Assembly: GCA_017644005.1 (NCBI GenBank)
Contig: JAEPMJ010000003.1
Span: 372,001 to 436,000, forward strand
DNA: 64,000 bases
From: Rhizobiaceae bacterium
GTDB lineage: Bacteria; Pseudomonadota; Alphaproteobacteria; Rhizobiales; Rhizobiaceae
Direction: 5' to 3'
Below are positions 34,835 to 44,494 of the stretch, piece after piece. The first letter of the stretch is position 1. Every line of letters begins with the position of its first letter. The notes under the pieces are model-generated. The model was given only the letters and a program-made list of their open reading frames with translations. It ran no database searches and was not told the DNA's origin. The position numbers and the translations under genes are program-made.

Positions 34835-35854
34835 ATGAAAGCTGTTTTGTGCCGCAACTTCGGTCCTCTCTCGGACCTCCGCCTCAGCGAGGCCGCCGAC
34901 CCACGCCCGCAAGCCGGGCAGGTTGTGGTGCGCGTCGAGGCTTGTGGCATCAATTTCTACGACGGGCTCGCCGTCCAGGGTAAGTACCAGACCAAGCCAA
35001 CGCTACCGTTTTCGCCTGGCGGCGAGATTGCAGGCGTGGTGACGGAAACTGCGCCCGACATATCCCATTTCAAGCCGGGGGATCGGGTTCTGGCTTTCAC
35101 CGGATTCGGAGGCTACGCGGAACTGGCAACGGTCGATGCCGCAAACGTCTTTCCGCTACCCGACGATACGGACTTCGACGTCGCGGCCGCACTGATGATC
35201 GGCCATGCGACCGCGCATCATGCGCTGAAGGATCGCGCCCGCATTCAAGCAGGCGAGACTGTGCTTGTTCTGGGAGCCGCGGGCGGCGTTGGCCTGGCTG
35301 CCGTCGAAATCGCCACCCTGCTTGGCGCCAATGTCATTGCAGCAGCCTCGACGCGTGAGAAGCTGGACTTGGCCAGATCTCGCGGTGCGTCGGATTGCAT
35401 CGATTATTCATCCGAGGATTTGCGGACACGCGTGAAGGATCTGACCGACGGGCGCGGTGTCGACATAGTCGTAGACCCGGTTGGCGGCGATCTCGCCGCT
35501 ACCGCTTTGCGTTGCCTCGCCATCGGTGGACGCTACACGGTGATCGGCTTTGCCGCCGGCGACATACCGACCATTGCGTTCAACCAACTGCTCCTGAAGC
35601 AGATTTCCCTCGTCGGCGTACTTTGGGGAGCGCATGCAAAGGCCAACCCGGAACAGAATGGCGTCAATATCGCCGAACTGATGGATTGGGTCGCTGCCCG
35701 GCGCATACGCCCGTATGTCGCCGAAACCTGGCCGCTCGACCAATTCGGCGAAGCGCTCGGCAGGGTCATGCGACGTGAGGCGAAAGGCAAGGTCGTCATC
35801 CGGCCACAGGAACGCTCGGCGGCAATGCCGCAGGAAATGCAGGCAGACGCATGA
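34835..35854 (+). CDS. zinc-independent MDR oxidoreductase (quinone/enoyl reductase type)
   Basis: The 339-aa protein is a medium-chain dehydrogenase/reductase of the quinone oxidoreductase branch. It has a GroES-like N-terminus (VVVRVEACGINFYDGLAVQGKY, PFSPGGEIAGVV) and the Rossmann motif LVLGAAGGVGLAAVEIATLLGANVIAAAS near residue 150. Zinc ligands of alcohol dehydrogenases are absent. NADPH-dependent reduction of a double bond in an enone or enoyl-CoA is the likely reaction. First gene of the operon running to about 41690, overlapping the FadB-like gene by 4 bp (ATGA). Confidence 0.85.
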   Translation: MKAVLCRNFGPLSDLRLSEAADPRPQAGQVVVRVEACGINFYDGLAVQGKYQTKPTLPFSPGGEIAGVVTETAPDISHFKPGDRVLAFTGFGGYAELATVDAANVFPLPDDTDFDVAAALMIGHATAHHALKDRARIQAGETVLVLGAAGGVGLAAVEIATLLGANVIAAASTREKLDLARSRGASDCIDYSSEDLRTRVKDLTDGRGVDIVVDPVGGDLAATALRCLAIGGRYTVIGFAAGDIPTIAFNQLLLKQISLVGVLWGAHAKANPEQNGVNIAELMDWVAARRIRPYVAETWPLDQFGEALGRVMRREAKGKVVIRPQERSAAMPQEMQADA

Positions 35855-37941
35855 ACCAGCACGCCACAACCTCGGTTCTTGTTTCGCGCGCCGGCCGAGT
35901 GCTCGTTGCCGAGATCGACAATTCGCCGGTCAACGCGCTTTCGCATTCTGTCCGGGCCGGACTTTCAGCGGCCCTGGACGCTTTTGAGCGCGACGATGGC
36001 GTCGAAGCGATGGTGATCGCTGCGCGCGGCAAACTGTTTTCTGCCGGCGCGGACATCACCGAGTTCGGCACTTCGATGCAGCAGCCGTTCCTCGGCGACA
36101 TCGTTGCGCGGTTGGACGGCAGCCGGAAGCCTGTGGTTGCCGCCATTTCCGGCAAGGCTCTCGGAGGCGGACTGGAACTGGCTCTCGCCTGCCATGGACG
36201 AATCGCAAGTGCCGCCGCCTTTGCTTTGCCTGAGGTGAGGTTGGGCATTCTGCCGGGCTCGGGCGGCGTGGTGCGACTGCCGCGCCTCGTCGGCGTCGAG
36301 CAGGCGCTCGAGATGATAGCAGAAGGCAAGGAACTCAACTCCCCCGAGGCCTTGGCCTGCGGATTGATCGACAGGTGCGTGGACGGCGATCTGCTGAACG
36401 CAGCCATCGGCTACGCGGCCGAGCTGGCCGCATCGTCCGACGCGCCCCGGCGCACGAGCGCGCTTCCGTTCCCCCCGTTCGACGAGGACAGGCAGGAAGA
36501 GGCACGCAAGCGCTATGCCAGGAAGTATCCCGGTCGCGAGGCGCCCCAGAAGGCTGTCGAGCTGTTCGCGATGGCCTCGAAAACTCCCTTCGACGACGCT
36601 GCGCGGCGCGAATACGAGGTCTGCAAGGAGCTGCTGACCACCTCGCAGTCGCGCGCCCTGCGCTATTCCTTCCAGGCCGAAAAGGCGGCCCGCAGGGTGG
36701 AAACCGTACTGAACAATGTGCAGCCGCGCGAAATCGAGCGCGCCGGCGTTGCCGGTGCGGGCACCATGGGGCGAGGCATTACGGTGGCGCTGCTGAATGC
36801 AGGCCTTCACGTCACCCTGTACGGACGCACCGAGACATCGCTTGAGCGCGCACGCGAAGCGGTGGCGAAAACCTATGCATCCGCCGTCAAGCGCGGCCGT
36901 CTGACGGAGGAAGCCGTCAATGACCGGCTTTCCCGCCTGACAGGGACAACCGGGATTTCCTCAATGTCCGGCTGCGACATCGTCGTCGAGACCATATCGG
37001 AAGATCTCGATGCCAAGAGAACACTGATTTCCGCCATCGACGGAACCGTCGGCGACGACACGATCATAGCCACCAACACTTCCTTTCTCGACCTTGAGGC
37101 ACTGGCTTCGGCGACCTCGCGGCCGCAGAATTTTGCCGGCATGCACTTCTTCAATCCGGCAAATCTCATGAAGCTGGTCGAAAACGTGCGAGCTGAAAAA
37201 AGCTCCGCGCTGACGCTTGCGACACTCGCAGCGCTTGCTCACCGGCTCGGCAAAATTGCCGTTACGGTCGGCCCGTCCGAGGGCTTCGTGGCCAACCGTA
37301 TGCTCTCCAAGCGCACGCGCGAGGCACTGTTTCTTCTCCAGGACGGTGCAACGCCCGCCCAGGTCGACCGCGTGCTGACCGAATTCGGATTTCCCGTTGG
37401 GCCGTTTGCCCTTGCCGACATGGCTGGGCTGGACGTGCTTGCCGCCACCCGGGCGTCGCGATTTGACGGCATGAGCGAACGCGAGCGCAGTGCCGATATC
37501 GTGGAACGCCTCGTTGCCGCCGGTCGTTTGGGACGCAAATCAGGCGAGGGTTACTACCGCTACGACGCCGATGGCAGGAAGGCGGAAGATCCGGCGGTGG
37601 CCGAACTGCTCGAAATCCATCGTCGCGAGCGTGGAATCGGCGCGCGGCAGATCGGTGACGCCGAAGTTCTCGAACGTTGCCTGCTCGCCCTTGTCAACGA
37701 GGGTGCAAATCTCGTCGATGAAGGAACCGCCGCCCGAGCCTCCGATATCGACGTGGTGTGGACCCGCGGATTCGGTTTCCCCGTGCATCTCGGTGGACCG
37801 ATGTTCTGGGCTTCAGAACGCGGCCTTCCTCATATCCTGGATCGTTTGCGGCACTACTCCTGCGCCGTAGGCGAAGAATTCTTCGCGCCATCCCCGCTCA
37901 TCAAGCAGCTCGCTGCCGATAACGGGAGACTGGTTGGATGA
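35851..37941 (+). CDS. bifunctional enoyl-CoA hydratase/3-hydroxyacyl-CoA dehydrogenase
   Basis: The 696-aa FadB/MFE-like enzyme joins a crotonase half (residues about 10-190) to a 3HCDH NAD-binding domain (about 295-475) and two C-terminal 3HCDH domains. The crotonase has both glutamates (GGGLELALAC and LPEVRLGILPGSGG). The dehydrogenase has GAGTMGRGITVALLNAG and the catalytic His in MHFFNPANLMKLVE. It would hydrate enoyl-CoAs and oxidise the product in beta-oxidation of the side-chain propanoate or of ring-opened acids. It follows the oxidoreductase by ATGA overlap and precedes ipdA. Confidence 0.92.
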   Translation: MNQHATTSVLVSRAGRVLVAEIDNSPVNALSHSVRAGLSAALDAFERDDGVEAMVIAARGKLFSAGADITEFGTSMQQPFLGDIVARLDGSRKPVVAAISGKALGGGLELALACHGRIASAAAFALPEVRLGILPGSGGVVRLPRLVGVEQALEMIAEGKELNSPEALACGLIDRCVDGDLLNAAIGYAAELAASSDAPRRTSALPFPPFDEDRQEEARKRYARKYPGREAPQKAVELFAMASKTPFDDAARREYEVCKELLTTSQSRALRYSFQAEKAARRVETVLNNVQPREIERAGVAGAGTMGRGITVALLNAGLHVTLYGRTETSLERAREAVAKTYASAVKRGRLTEEAVNDRLSRLTGTTGISSMSGCDIVVETISEDLDAKRTLISAIDGTVGDDTIIATNTSFLDLEALASATSRPQNFAGMHFFNPANLMKLVENVRAEKSSALTLATLAALAHRLGKIAVTVGPSEGFVANRMLSKRTREALFLLQDGATPAQVDRVLTEFGFPVGPFALADMAGLDVLAATRASRFDGMSERERSADIVERLVAAGRLGRKSGEGYYRYDADGRKAEDPAVAELLEIHRRERGIGARQIGDAEVLERCLLALVNEGANLVDEGTAARASDIDVVWTRGFGFPVHLGGPMFWASERGLPHILDRLRHYSCAVGEEFFAPSPLIKQLAADNGRLVG

Positions 37942-37978
37942 GGCCCATAAACGATCTGCGGAACCGACCGGAACAACA

Positions 37979-38872
37979 ATGGAATACAAGACAATGAACA
38001 AGGAAATGACCCTCCGTTCGGTCGTAAGCGAGTTGCGCGACGGAATGACGATTGGCATTGGCGGCTGGGGGCCACGGCGCAAGCCCATGGCTCTGGTGCG
38101 CGAGATCCTGCGCTCCGACCTGAAGGATCTGACGCTCGTCGCGTATGGCGGTCCCGATATCGGAATGCTGTGCGCTGCCGGTAAGGTGAAGCGGCTGATC
38201 TACGGTTTCGTTTCGCTTGATTTCATTCCGATCGAGCCCTTCTTCCGCAAGGCGCGTGAGGCGGGTGGCATCGAAGCAAACGAGCTGGACGAGGGACTTC
38301 TCGTTCTGGGTCTGGAAGCTGCAGGACAGCACCTGCCCTTCCTGCCGACCCGGGTCGGTATCGGCTCCGACGTGATGAAATTCAATCCCGGCTTCAAGAT
38401 GGTCCAGTCGCCCTATGAGGATGGGGAAACACTGCTTGCCATGCCGGCAATCAAGCTTGATGCGGCGCTGCTGCACACCACGCGTGCCGACAGGCTGGGC
38501 AACACACAAACGGATGGGCCGGATCCCTATTTCGACGCACTCTTCGCACGCGCCGCTGAGCGCTGCTACGTGACGGCGGAACAGCTGGTCGATCGTATGG
38601 ACCTCAGTCATCCGGACAAGGTCAAGGCCAACCTGTTCGAGCGCTATCTGGTAACGGGCGTCGTCGAAGCGCCGCTCGGGGCGCACCCTACGGCTGCGCA
38701 CGACCTCTATGGATGGGACCACGAGCACCTCAACGAATATGCCGAGCTGGCGCGTCAGGAAGACGGCTGGAACCGCTATTTCGAGAAATATGTCGCCGGC
38801 GACGAAGAAACGTATGTCGAGCGCGCCGGCGGCAGTGATCGGCTCGCGAGCCTTCCACTACCGGCAATGTGA
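37979..38872 (+). CDS. ipdA: IpdA-like ring-cleaving CoA-transferase-fold subunit
   Basis: The 297-aa protein is a close match, from memory, to mycobacterial and rhodococcal IpdA: GMTIGIGGWGPRRKPMALVREILRSDLKDLTLVAYGGPDIG, LCAAGKVKRLIYGFVSLD, EANELDEGLLVLGLEAAGQHLPFLPTR, IVEAPLGAHPTAA-like end. IpdAB has the class I CoA-transferase fold but in actinobacteria acts as a hydrolase that opens the last steroid-derived ring (ring C) of COCHEA-CoA. Start choice is uncertain: the ATG at 37979 has GGAA six bases before it, and 37994 and 38006 are alternatives. It lies in the operon with IpdB, 11 bp downstream. Confidence 0.88.
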   Translation: MEYKTMNKEMTLRSVVSELRDGMTIGIGGWGPRRKPMALVREILRSDLKDLTLVAYGGPDIGMLCAAGKVKRLIYGFVSLDFIPIEPFFRKAREAGGIEANELDEGLLVLGLEAAGQHLPFLPTRVGIGSDVMKFNPGFKMVQSPYEDGETLLAMPAIKLDAALLHTTRADRLGNTQTDGPDPYFDALFARAAERCYVTAEQLVDRMDLSHPDKVKANLFERYLVTGVVEAPLGAHPTAAHDLYGWDHEHLNEYAELARQEDGWNRYFEKYVAGDEETYVERAGGSDRLASLPLPAM

Positions 38873-38883
38873 TTGGAGACGAG

Positions 38884-39678
38884 ATGACGACCGCCCAAAA
38901 TTTCACTCTGGCTGAACTCGTCATCTGCGCGGCGGCGGAAGCCTGGCGCGACGGTGGCGAGGTCCTGGCAACTGGCATCGGGCCCCTGCCCCGCATAGCC
39001 GCGGGATTGGCGAAACTTACATTCGCGCCGGAGATTCTCATGACCGACGGCGAGGCCTATCTGGTCGAAGAGCCAGTCCCGCTGGGTGCGCCCCGCTCGG
39101 AACGGCCTTCGCCATCCGGCTGGATGCCTTATCGCCGGGTCTTCTCAAGCGTCTGGTCAGGCAGGCGACACGCAATGGTCACCCCCGTCCAGATGGATCG
39201 CTGGGCGCAAGCCAACATTTCCGCGCTGGGCGACCCGATGAAACCCAAAGTGCAACTGCTGGGCGTTCGGGGGTTCCCCGGGAACAGCATCTGTCATCGC
39301 AATTCCATGTTCATACCGCACCATTCGAAACGTACCTTCGTCGAGGGTGAGGTCGATGTGGTTGCCGCTGTCGGATTCGGCACCGGTCGCTGGCCCGGCG
39401 GCAAGCCGCATCCGGTCGACATCGGCATCGTGGTGACGAACCTGTGCGTGATGGACTTCAACGGACCGGACCACGCGGCGCGCGTTCTTTCCCTGCACCC
39501 TGGCGTGACTTTCGAGGAAGTGCAGGATTCGACCGGATTCCCGTTGATCCCGGCCGATCCCATGGGAATTACCCCTGCCCCGAACGACGAGCAGCTTTCG
39601 ATCATCCAGCGGCTCGACCCAAAGGGCGTGCGCGCAAAGGTGATCAAGGGCAACCCGCCCGGTCTGCGCGCGGCCTGA
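38884..39678 (+). CDS. ipdB: IpdB-like ring-cleaving CoA-transferase-fold subunit
   Basis: The 264-aa partner of IpdA. Family stretches recognised are [122 protein letters not shown]. The same order is found in Rv3552-type IpdB. With IpdA it would hydrolyse the six-membered ring of COCHEA-CoA to an open-chain dioyl-CoA. GGAG six bases before the ATG supports the start. The next gene starts 5 bp after its stop. Confidence 0.88.
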   Translation: MTTAQNFTLAELVICAAAEAWRDGGEVLATGIGPLPRIAAGLAKLTFAPEILMTDGEAYLVEEPVPLGAPRSERPSPSGWMPYRRVFSSVWSGRRHAMVTPVQMDRWAQANISALGDPMKPKVQLLGVRGFPGNSICHRNSMFIPHHSKRTFVEGEVDVVAAVGFGTGRWPGGKPHPVDIGIVVTNLCVMDFNGPDHAARVLSLHPGVTFEEVQDSTGFPLIPADPMGITPAPNDEQLSIIQRLDPKGVRAKVIKGNPPGLRAA

Positions 39679-39683
39679 CTGCG

Positions 39684-40889
39684 ATGGATTTCGAATTCAG
39701 CGAGCGCACGCGAGAGCTTCGTGAGCGCCTCGAAGGCTTCATGGCCGATAACGTCTATCCGGCGGAACGCCGCTACTTCGAGGAAGTCGCGGCCGACCGC
39801 TGGGGACACCCTCAGGTGCTTGAGGAACTGAAGGAGAAGGCGAAAGCAGCCAGGCTCTGGAACCTCTTCCTTCCGGACTCCGATCACGGCGCCGGCCTTA
39901 CCAACGTCGAATATGCACCGCTGTGCGAAATCATGGGGCGCGTGCACTTCTCGTCCCAGATATTCAACTGTTCCGCACCCGATACCGGCAATATCGAAAC
40001 GCTGATCCGCTACGGCAGCCCGGCGCAGAAGGAGCGTTGGCTGCCGAAACTTCTGTCAGGCGAGACCCGATCCGCTTTCGCCATGACGGAGCCGGAGGTT
40101 GCATCCAGCGACGCGACAAATATTCAATCCACCATCGAACGCGATGGCGATGACTACATCGTCAACGGACGCAAATGGTGGATATCCGGCGTCGGCGACC
40201 GCCACTGCGAACTGATAATATTCCTGGGCGTTTCCAACGCCGATGCACCGAGGCACAAGCGTCACTCCATGATACTCGTGCCGCGCGATGCGGCAGGCGT
40301 GGACGTAATCCGTCCCCTGACGGTGTTTGGCTACGACGACGCTCCGCACGGGCACATGGAGATGGTGTTCGACAATGTCCGCGTGCCCGCCGGAAACATG
40401 CTGCTCGGCGAAGGGCGGGGTTTCGAGATCGCGCAAGGCCGTCTTGGACCCGGGCGCATTCACCACTGCATGCGACTGATCGGGCTTGCCGAGCGGTGCC
40501 TCGAACTCATGTGCCGGCGTGTCAAATCGCGCGTTACGTTCGGCAAACCGATAGCCGAACAGTCCGTAACTTTGGAGCGCATAGCCGAAGCACGTATCCT
40601 GATCGATCAGGCTCGCCTTCTTACCATGAAGGCCGCGTGGATGATGGACACCGTGGGCAACAAGGTGGCGCGTGCCGAGATTGCGATGATCAAGGTGGCC
40701 GCGCCCAACATGGCGTGCAAGGTCATTGACTGGGCAATTCAGGCGCATGGCGCAGCGGGCCTTTCGGAGGATTTCATTCTCGCGAACTACTACGCGCACG
40801 CACGAAAGCTACGGTTCGCGGACGGGCCGGACGAGGTTCACCGCAACCAGATCGGACGAATCGAGCTGGCAAAGTATGACGCTGCCTGA
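39684..40889 (+). CDS. acyl-CoA dehydrogenase (ACAD10/11-like)
   Basis: The 401-aa FAD enzyme has the ACAD layout: N-terminal helical domain ([28 protein letters not shown]), middle beta domain with [16 protein letters not shown] and NGRKWWISG near residues 125-165, and C-terminal helices with [11 protein letters not shown] and [12 protein letters not shown]. This is the long-chain ACAD11-like branch. It probably introduces a double bond next to the CoA thioester of a ring or ring-opened intermediate. The ATG at 39684 is chosen because homology starts there. Same operon as ipdAB, suggesting a step near ring opening. Confidence 0.88.
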   Translation: MDFEFSERTRELRERLEGFMADNVYPAERRYFEEVAADRWGHPQVLEELKEKAKAARLWNLFLPDSDHGAGLTNVEYAPLCEIMGRVHFSSQIFNCSAPDTGNIETLIRYGSPAQKERWLPKLLSGETRSAFAMTEPEVASSDATNIQSTIERDGDDYIVNGRKWWISGVGDRHCELIIFLGVSNADAPRHKRHSMILVPRDAAGVDVIRPLTVFGYDDAPHGHMEMVFDNVRVPAGNMLLGEGRGFEIAQGRLGPGRIHHCMRLIGLAERCLELMCRRVKSRVTFGKPIAEQSVTLERIAEARILIDQARLLTMKAAWMMDTVGNKVARAEIAMIKVAAPNMACKVIDWAIQAHGAAGLSEDFILANYYAHARKLRFADGPDEVHRNQIGRIELAKYDAA

Positions 40890-40910
40890 CGCGCACGGAG
40901 GCGCCCCAAA

Positions 40911-41690
40911 ATGACAGCTGATCTCAACCCGTTCCCTTCATCCGGTGCCGCCGTCATCATTGGGGGCAGTGGCGGCGTCGGCGCAGAAATCTGTCGTGTT
41001 CTGGCCCGCGACGGCTGCAATGTCGCTCTGACCTATTTCGGCAACGAGAAGCGCGCGCAGGCTGCTGCGGAAAAGGTCAAAGCCGTGGGAAGGAACGCGT
41101 CAACGCATCAACTCAACATCGAGGAAACTGCCGCCGTGCAGCCCTTCATCGAAACGGTAACGGCGAGTTACGGCGGAATTCACACGGTCGTCTACGCCGC
41201 CGGTCCACTCGTGCCGCTCATTCATCTCAGCAAGGTTGAGCCCGAACTGATGAAGAAGCATCTGATGCAGGACACGTTCGGCTTCTTCAATGTGGTGCAG
41301 GCCGCCCTGCCCGCGCTGCGCAAATCCGGCGGCTCGATCGTAGCGTGCCAGACGGCGGCGCATTACAGGTATGCCTCGGCCGACGGCCTGTCCGTTGTGC
41401 CCAAGGCTGGCGTCAACGCTTTGATGAAAGGCGTGGCCAAGGAGGAAGGCCGTTTCGGCGTGCGGGCCAATGGTGTGGCGCTCGGCATGATCGAGGCCGG
41501 ACAGATGCCCGAGCTTTCAAAACTGGGGCACATCGACGACAAATATCTCGAGGCGGCGGCCCGAAACACGCCGCTGAGACGCAACGGCCAGGCGACCGAC
41601 GTGGCGGAAGCGGTCTCATTTCTTGCCTCATCGAGAGCGGGCTTCGTAACCGGCCAGGTCATCTGCGTGGACGGCGGCTATTCGGTCTGA
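40911..41690 (+). CDS. SDR-fold protein lacking the usual catalytic Tyr
   Basis: The 259-aa protein has the cofactor loop IIGGSGGVGAEICRVLARDGCNVALTYFG and YAAG in place of NNAG. At the active site it reads SIVACQTAAHYRYASADGLSVVPKAGVNALMKG, so the lysine is present but the residue four before it is Ser, not Tyr. A tyrosine lies eleven before the lysine. Chemistry is therefore uncertain. C-terminal RNGQATDVAEAVSFLASSRAGFVTGQVICVDGGYS is normal. GGAGG precedes the ATG. It is the last gene of the operon that includes ipdAB. Confidence 0.78.
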   Translation: MTADLNPFPSSGAAVIIGGSGGVGAEICRVLARDGCNVALTYFGNEKRAQAAAEKVKAVGRNASTHQLNIEETAAVQPFIETVTASYGGIHTVVYAAGPLVPLIHLSKVEPELMKKHLMQDTFGFFNVVQAALPALRKSGGSIVACQTAAHYRYASADGLSVVPKAGVNALMKGVAKEEGRFGVRANGVALGMIEAGQMPELSKLGHIDDKYLEAAARNTPLRRNGQATDVAEAVSFLASSRAGFVTGQVICVDGGYSV

Positions 41691-41707
41691 CCATCCCTCG
41701 CCCTTTC

Positions 41708-41726
41708 TTAGTCCGCCCGGACGATG
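41708..41726 (+). promoter_or_regulatory. regulon motif, site 6
   Basis: TTAGTCCGCCCGGACGATG, ending 54 bp before the thiolase TTG start, with a perfect GTCCG/CGGAC core. The ATG within it (41724) is part of the motif and not the start codon. Confidence 0.75.
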
Positions 41727-41780
41727 CTGCGGCGCAAGATGCCTCCTAGTGCTGAAGTCAAAACCTTCCAGGAGCCGACC

Positions 41781-42986
41781 TTGCGCGAAGCCGTCATTGT
41801 CTCTGTTGCCCGAACGCCCGTCGCGAAAGCCTTTCGCGGAGCCTACAACGACACGGAAGCGCCAGCGCTGTCGGGCCATGCCGCAAAACATGCAATCGAA
41901 CGTGCCGGGGTCGAGCCGGGCGAGATCGAGGATGTGGTCCTTGGCTGTTCCGCACAGCAGGGCACACAGGGCTACAATATCGGGCGCCTGACCGCAGCAG
42001 CGGCCGGCATGCCCGAAAGCGTGCCCGGCATGACGATCGACCGCATGTGTTCCTCCGGTGTCGTCGCAATTGCCACGGCAGCCAAGCAGATCATGGTCGA
42101 CGGCATGGACATCGTCATGGCCGGCGGCGTGGAATCGATCAGCCTCACCCAGAACAAGCACAAGAATGCTTATCGGGCGCGCTCCGAAACCGTGCTGTCG
42201 AACTGGCCGCACATGTATATCTCGATGATCGAGACCGCCGAAATCGTCGCTCGCAGATATGGCGTATCGCGCGACGAGCAGGACGAATTTGCGCTGTCCA
42301 GCCAAATGCGTGCCGCGGCCGCCGACCGGGCGGGCCGGTTCGACGACGAGATCGTGCCCCTTGCGACCACCAAGGTGGTGATCGACAAGGAAACAAAGGA
42401 GAGCCGCCGCGAGGAGGTTCTGCTGAAGCGCGATGAGGGCATACGCGCCGATACAACACTTGAAGGATTGAAAAAGCTGCCGCCGGTCTTTGCCGACGGC
42501 GAAATCGTCAAGGCTGGCGAGCATGTTACCGCAGGCAATGCCTCGCAATTCTCTGACGGCGCGGCCGCGCTCGTTCTGATGGAAGCCAGACTGGCCGAGA
42601 AGCGCGGGCTGAAGCCGCTCGGCGCCTACCGCGGAATGGCCATAGCCGGCGTTTTGCCGGAAGAAATGGGAATCGGCCCAGTGATCGCCGTGCCCAAGCT
42701 TCTCGACCAGCACGGGCTCAAGGTCGATGACATCGGTCTGTGGGAGCTCAATGAAGCTTTCGCCAGCCAGGCGGTCTATTGCCGCGACAAGCTTGGCATC
42801 GATCCAGAAATCCTGAACGTGGATGGTGGCGCCATCGCAATAGGCCACCCTTTCGGCATGACGGGAGCGCGCACGACAGGTCACGTCCTCATCGAGGGAC
42901 GGCGGCGCGGTGCGAAGTATGGCGTGGTTACCATGTGCGTCGGTGGCGGCATGGGCGCTGCTGGACTGTTCGAGATATTCCAGTGA
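41781..42986 (+). CDS. thiolase (acetyl-CoA acyltransferase), FadA6-role candidate
   Basis: The 401-aa thiolase has the nucleophilic cysteine in [14 protein letters not shown] near residue 88, [10 protein letters not shown], the NEAFA motif, the histidine in [16 protein letters not shown] near 350 and the second cysteine in [13 protein letters not shown] near 383. It cleaves 3-oxoacyl-CoA with CoA. In the hydrindane pathway FadA6 performs the last thiolysis steps, but sequence alone does not prove that role. AGGAG six bases before the TTG at 41781 and the family N-terminus [16 protein letters not shown] decide the start. It overlaps the VOC gene by 4 bp (GTGA). Confidence 0.88.
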   Translation: MREAVIVSVARTPVAKAFRGAYNDTEAPALSGHAAKHAIERAGVEPGEIEDVVLGCSAQQGTQGYNIGRLTAAAAGMPESVPGMTIDRMCSSGVVAIATAAKQIMVDGMDIVMAGGVESISLTQNKHKNAYRARSETVLSNWPHMYISMIETAEIVARRYGVSRDEQDEFALSSQMRAAAADRAGRFDDEIVPLATTKVVIDKETKESRREEVLLKRDEGIRADTTLEGLKKLPPVFADGEIVKAGEHVTAGNASQFSDGAAALVLMEARLAEKRGLKPLGAYRGMAIAGVLPEEMGIGPVIAVPKLLDQHGLKVDDIGLWELNEAFASQAVYCRDKLGIDPEILNVDGGAIAIGHPFGMTGARTTGHVLIEGRRRGAKYGVVTMCVGGGMGAAGLFEIFQ

Positions 42987-43576
42987 GCCAAGAGACGGTC
43001 GATTTTTCACCGATCCTCGGGCCAGCCACGCAGCTTGGATTTGTGGTACGCGACCTTGAAATGGCCGTCAGCCACTGGAACAACGTATTCGGCGTTGGTC
43101 CATTCGTGATCATGGAGCGCGGCACGGCGCAGCCGCCGCCGCCCACCTATATGCGCGGCCGGCAGGTCTCGGTCGATCTGAAACTGGCCTTCGGCTTCAT
43201 GGGCGACGTCCAGATCGAACTTATCGAACAGCGCAACGATGCCCCCTCGCCTTACACCGAGTTCCTTGCTGCCGGGCGTGAGGGACTGCAGCATCTTGGC
43301 TTCTGGGTTCACGATCACGCCGAAGCAACGCGACGCGTCGAAGCAGCGGGCTACGAACCGGTCTACGAGATCAGAATCGCCGGACAGCCATTGCCGATCG
43401 TGTATTACGATTCACCGAAACATTATGGACCGATGCTGGAAATCGTGCCGCCACAATGGCGCCGGTCGCGCGAGGCAATCAGGCAGGCCGTCGATGCGTG
43501 GAACGGCAGCGGTTCGGCCATCCGCTTCGATACATACGCGGACTTCCGGGTCCACGCGAATGTGCGGTTCGACTAA
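42983..43576 (+). CDS. VOC-superfamily protein (epimerase/lyase-like)
   Basis: A 197-aa VOC-fold protein beginning at GTG 42983, overlapping the thiolase stop. The two babbb units start at [25 protein letters not shown] (residue 15) and [26 protein letters not shown] (residue 95). IELIEQ and GPMLEIVP carry the Glu metal-ligand positions. Methylmalonyl-CoA epimerases share this organisation, but so do lyases and dioxygenases. Co-transcription with a thiolase suggests isomerisation of a branched catabolic CoA ester, which is inference. Confidence 0.75.
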   Translation: MSQETVDFSPILGPATQLGFVVRDLEMAVSHWNNVFGVGPFVIMERGTAQPPPPTYMRGRQVSVDLKLAFGFMGDVQIELIEQRNDAPSPYTEFLAAGREGLQHLGFWVHDHAEATRRVEAAGYEPVYEIRIAGQPLPIVYYDSPKHYGPMLEIVPPQWRRSREAIRQAVDAWNGSGSAIRFDTYADFRVHANVRFD

Positions 43577-43589
43577 GGCAGATGCCGCG

Positions 43590-44348
43590 TCAGGGCAGCA
43601 GCTGCTCGAGCAGGTCAACCTGTCCTTTCAAGGCCTGAACCGAATTGCGCAGAGCGGAAATATCCCCGTTCACATGGTCTGGCATGCGCAATCCGGAAAG
43701 CGCAATGTCCGCGATAACTTCGGCTATTTCGCGCGGTGACTTCGACCCCTTTGGCGAGTACCAGCGCGAGGTCCAGTTTGCCATGCCGATAACCGCGAAT
43801 GCGGCAATCTTCGGATCGACATCGCGAAACTCGCCGGAGGCAATTCCGTCGGCAATGCAGCGCACGTAAAAATCGTAAATCTGGCGGCGGCTTTGATTGT
43901 AAAGCTCGCCAAGATGGTCGGGTATCTGTGCTTCAAGCCGCGAGAAAAAGATAAATCGGGACCCTGACGACAGACGCCGGATGATGCCGTCCGTTACCGC
44001 ACGCCGCAAACGCTCGGTGGACGTGAGTGTGTCGTCCTCGATCAGGTGTTTGAGCTGGTGCGAGGGCGCTAGCGCTTCCGCTTCGACGAGCGCCGCCAAT
44101 ATTTCTTCCTTGTTGCGGAAATAGTGATAGACGGCCGACCGGCCGAGGCCGATTTCCTGGGCAATATCGCCCATGCCGGTGTTAGCATAGCCTTTCTCGT
44201 CAAACATGCGCGCAGCAATGTCTATCAGCTGGTCGCGCACAAGTTCCTTGCGCGGATTTGTCGGTTGACGCGCCGGCTTCGCAGATGCGCCCCCGCCGCT
44301 CGCTGCGCGGCGGCTATTTTGCCGAGTGGCCTGTTTCACACCGGACAT
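43590..44348 (-). CDS. TetR-family regulator (KstR2-like layout)
   Basis: The 252-aa protein has a TetR HTH near residues 45-90 (RDQLIDIAARMFDEKGYANTGMGDIAQEIGLGRSAVYHYFRNKEEIL) after a basic Gly/Ala-rich leader. The ligand domain includes FAVIGMANWTSRWYSPKGSKSPREIAEVIADIALSGL, recalling the WxxxRWYxPxG stretch of KstR-type regulators. A short leucine-rich coiled-coil tail (ISALRNSVQALKGQVDLLEQLLP) is unusual for TetR. Sites of TetR proteins are palindromes like the one repeated here, so it is a candidate regulator of the cluster, possibly released by an acyl-CoA. I take the ATG at 44348. It lies within the cluster. Confidence 0.85.
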   Translation of the reverse strand: MSGVKQATRQNSRRAASGGGASAKPARQPTNPRKELVRDQLIDIAARMFDEKGYANTGMGDIAQEIGLGRSAVYHYFRNKEEILAALVEAEALAPSHQLKHLIEDDTLTSTERLRRAVTDGIIRRLSSGSRFIFFSRLEAQIPDHLGELYNQSRRQIYDFYVRCIADGIASGEFRDVDPKIAAFAVIGMANWTSRWYSPKGSKSPREIAEVIADIALSGLRMPDHVNGDISALRNSVQALKGQVDLLEQLLP

Positions 44349-44494
44349 TGAGTTCTCACAATTGTGCGTTGCCGGGCAATGGCGAATCGCGAATGACGTA
44401 ACGGCAGCAATTAACCGATGTCCTCGGTGCAAAAAAGCCGTAAACCAGCGAATATTTCAGCGGAGCCAAGTAGCCGGTGCGGATTGCCGGCATT

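Noticed and set aside
37979..39678. Ordinary 3-oxoacid CoA-transferase subunits
   Set aside because: The sequence stretches follow IpdA and IpdB rather than SCOT or glutaconate CoA-transferase, and neighbours include other Ipd homologues.
44400..44440. ACCGATGTCCTCGGT upstream of the TetR gene as an operator copy
   Set aside because: It does not align with the 19-bp motif beyond a short GTCC match, so I do not count it.
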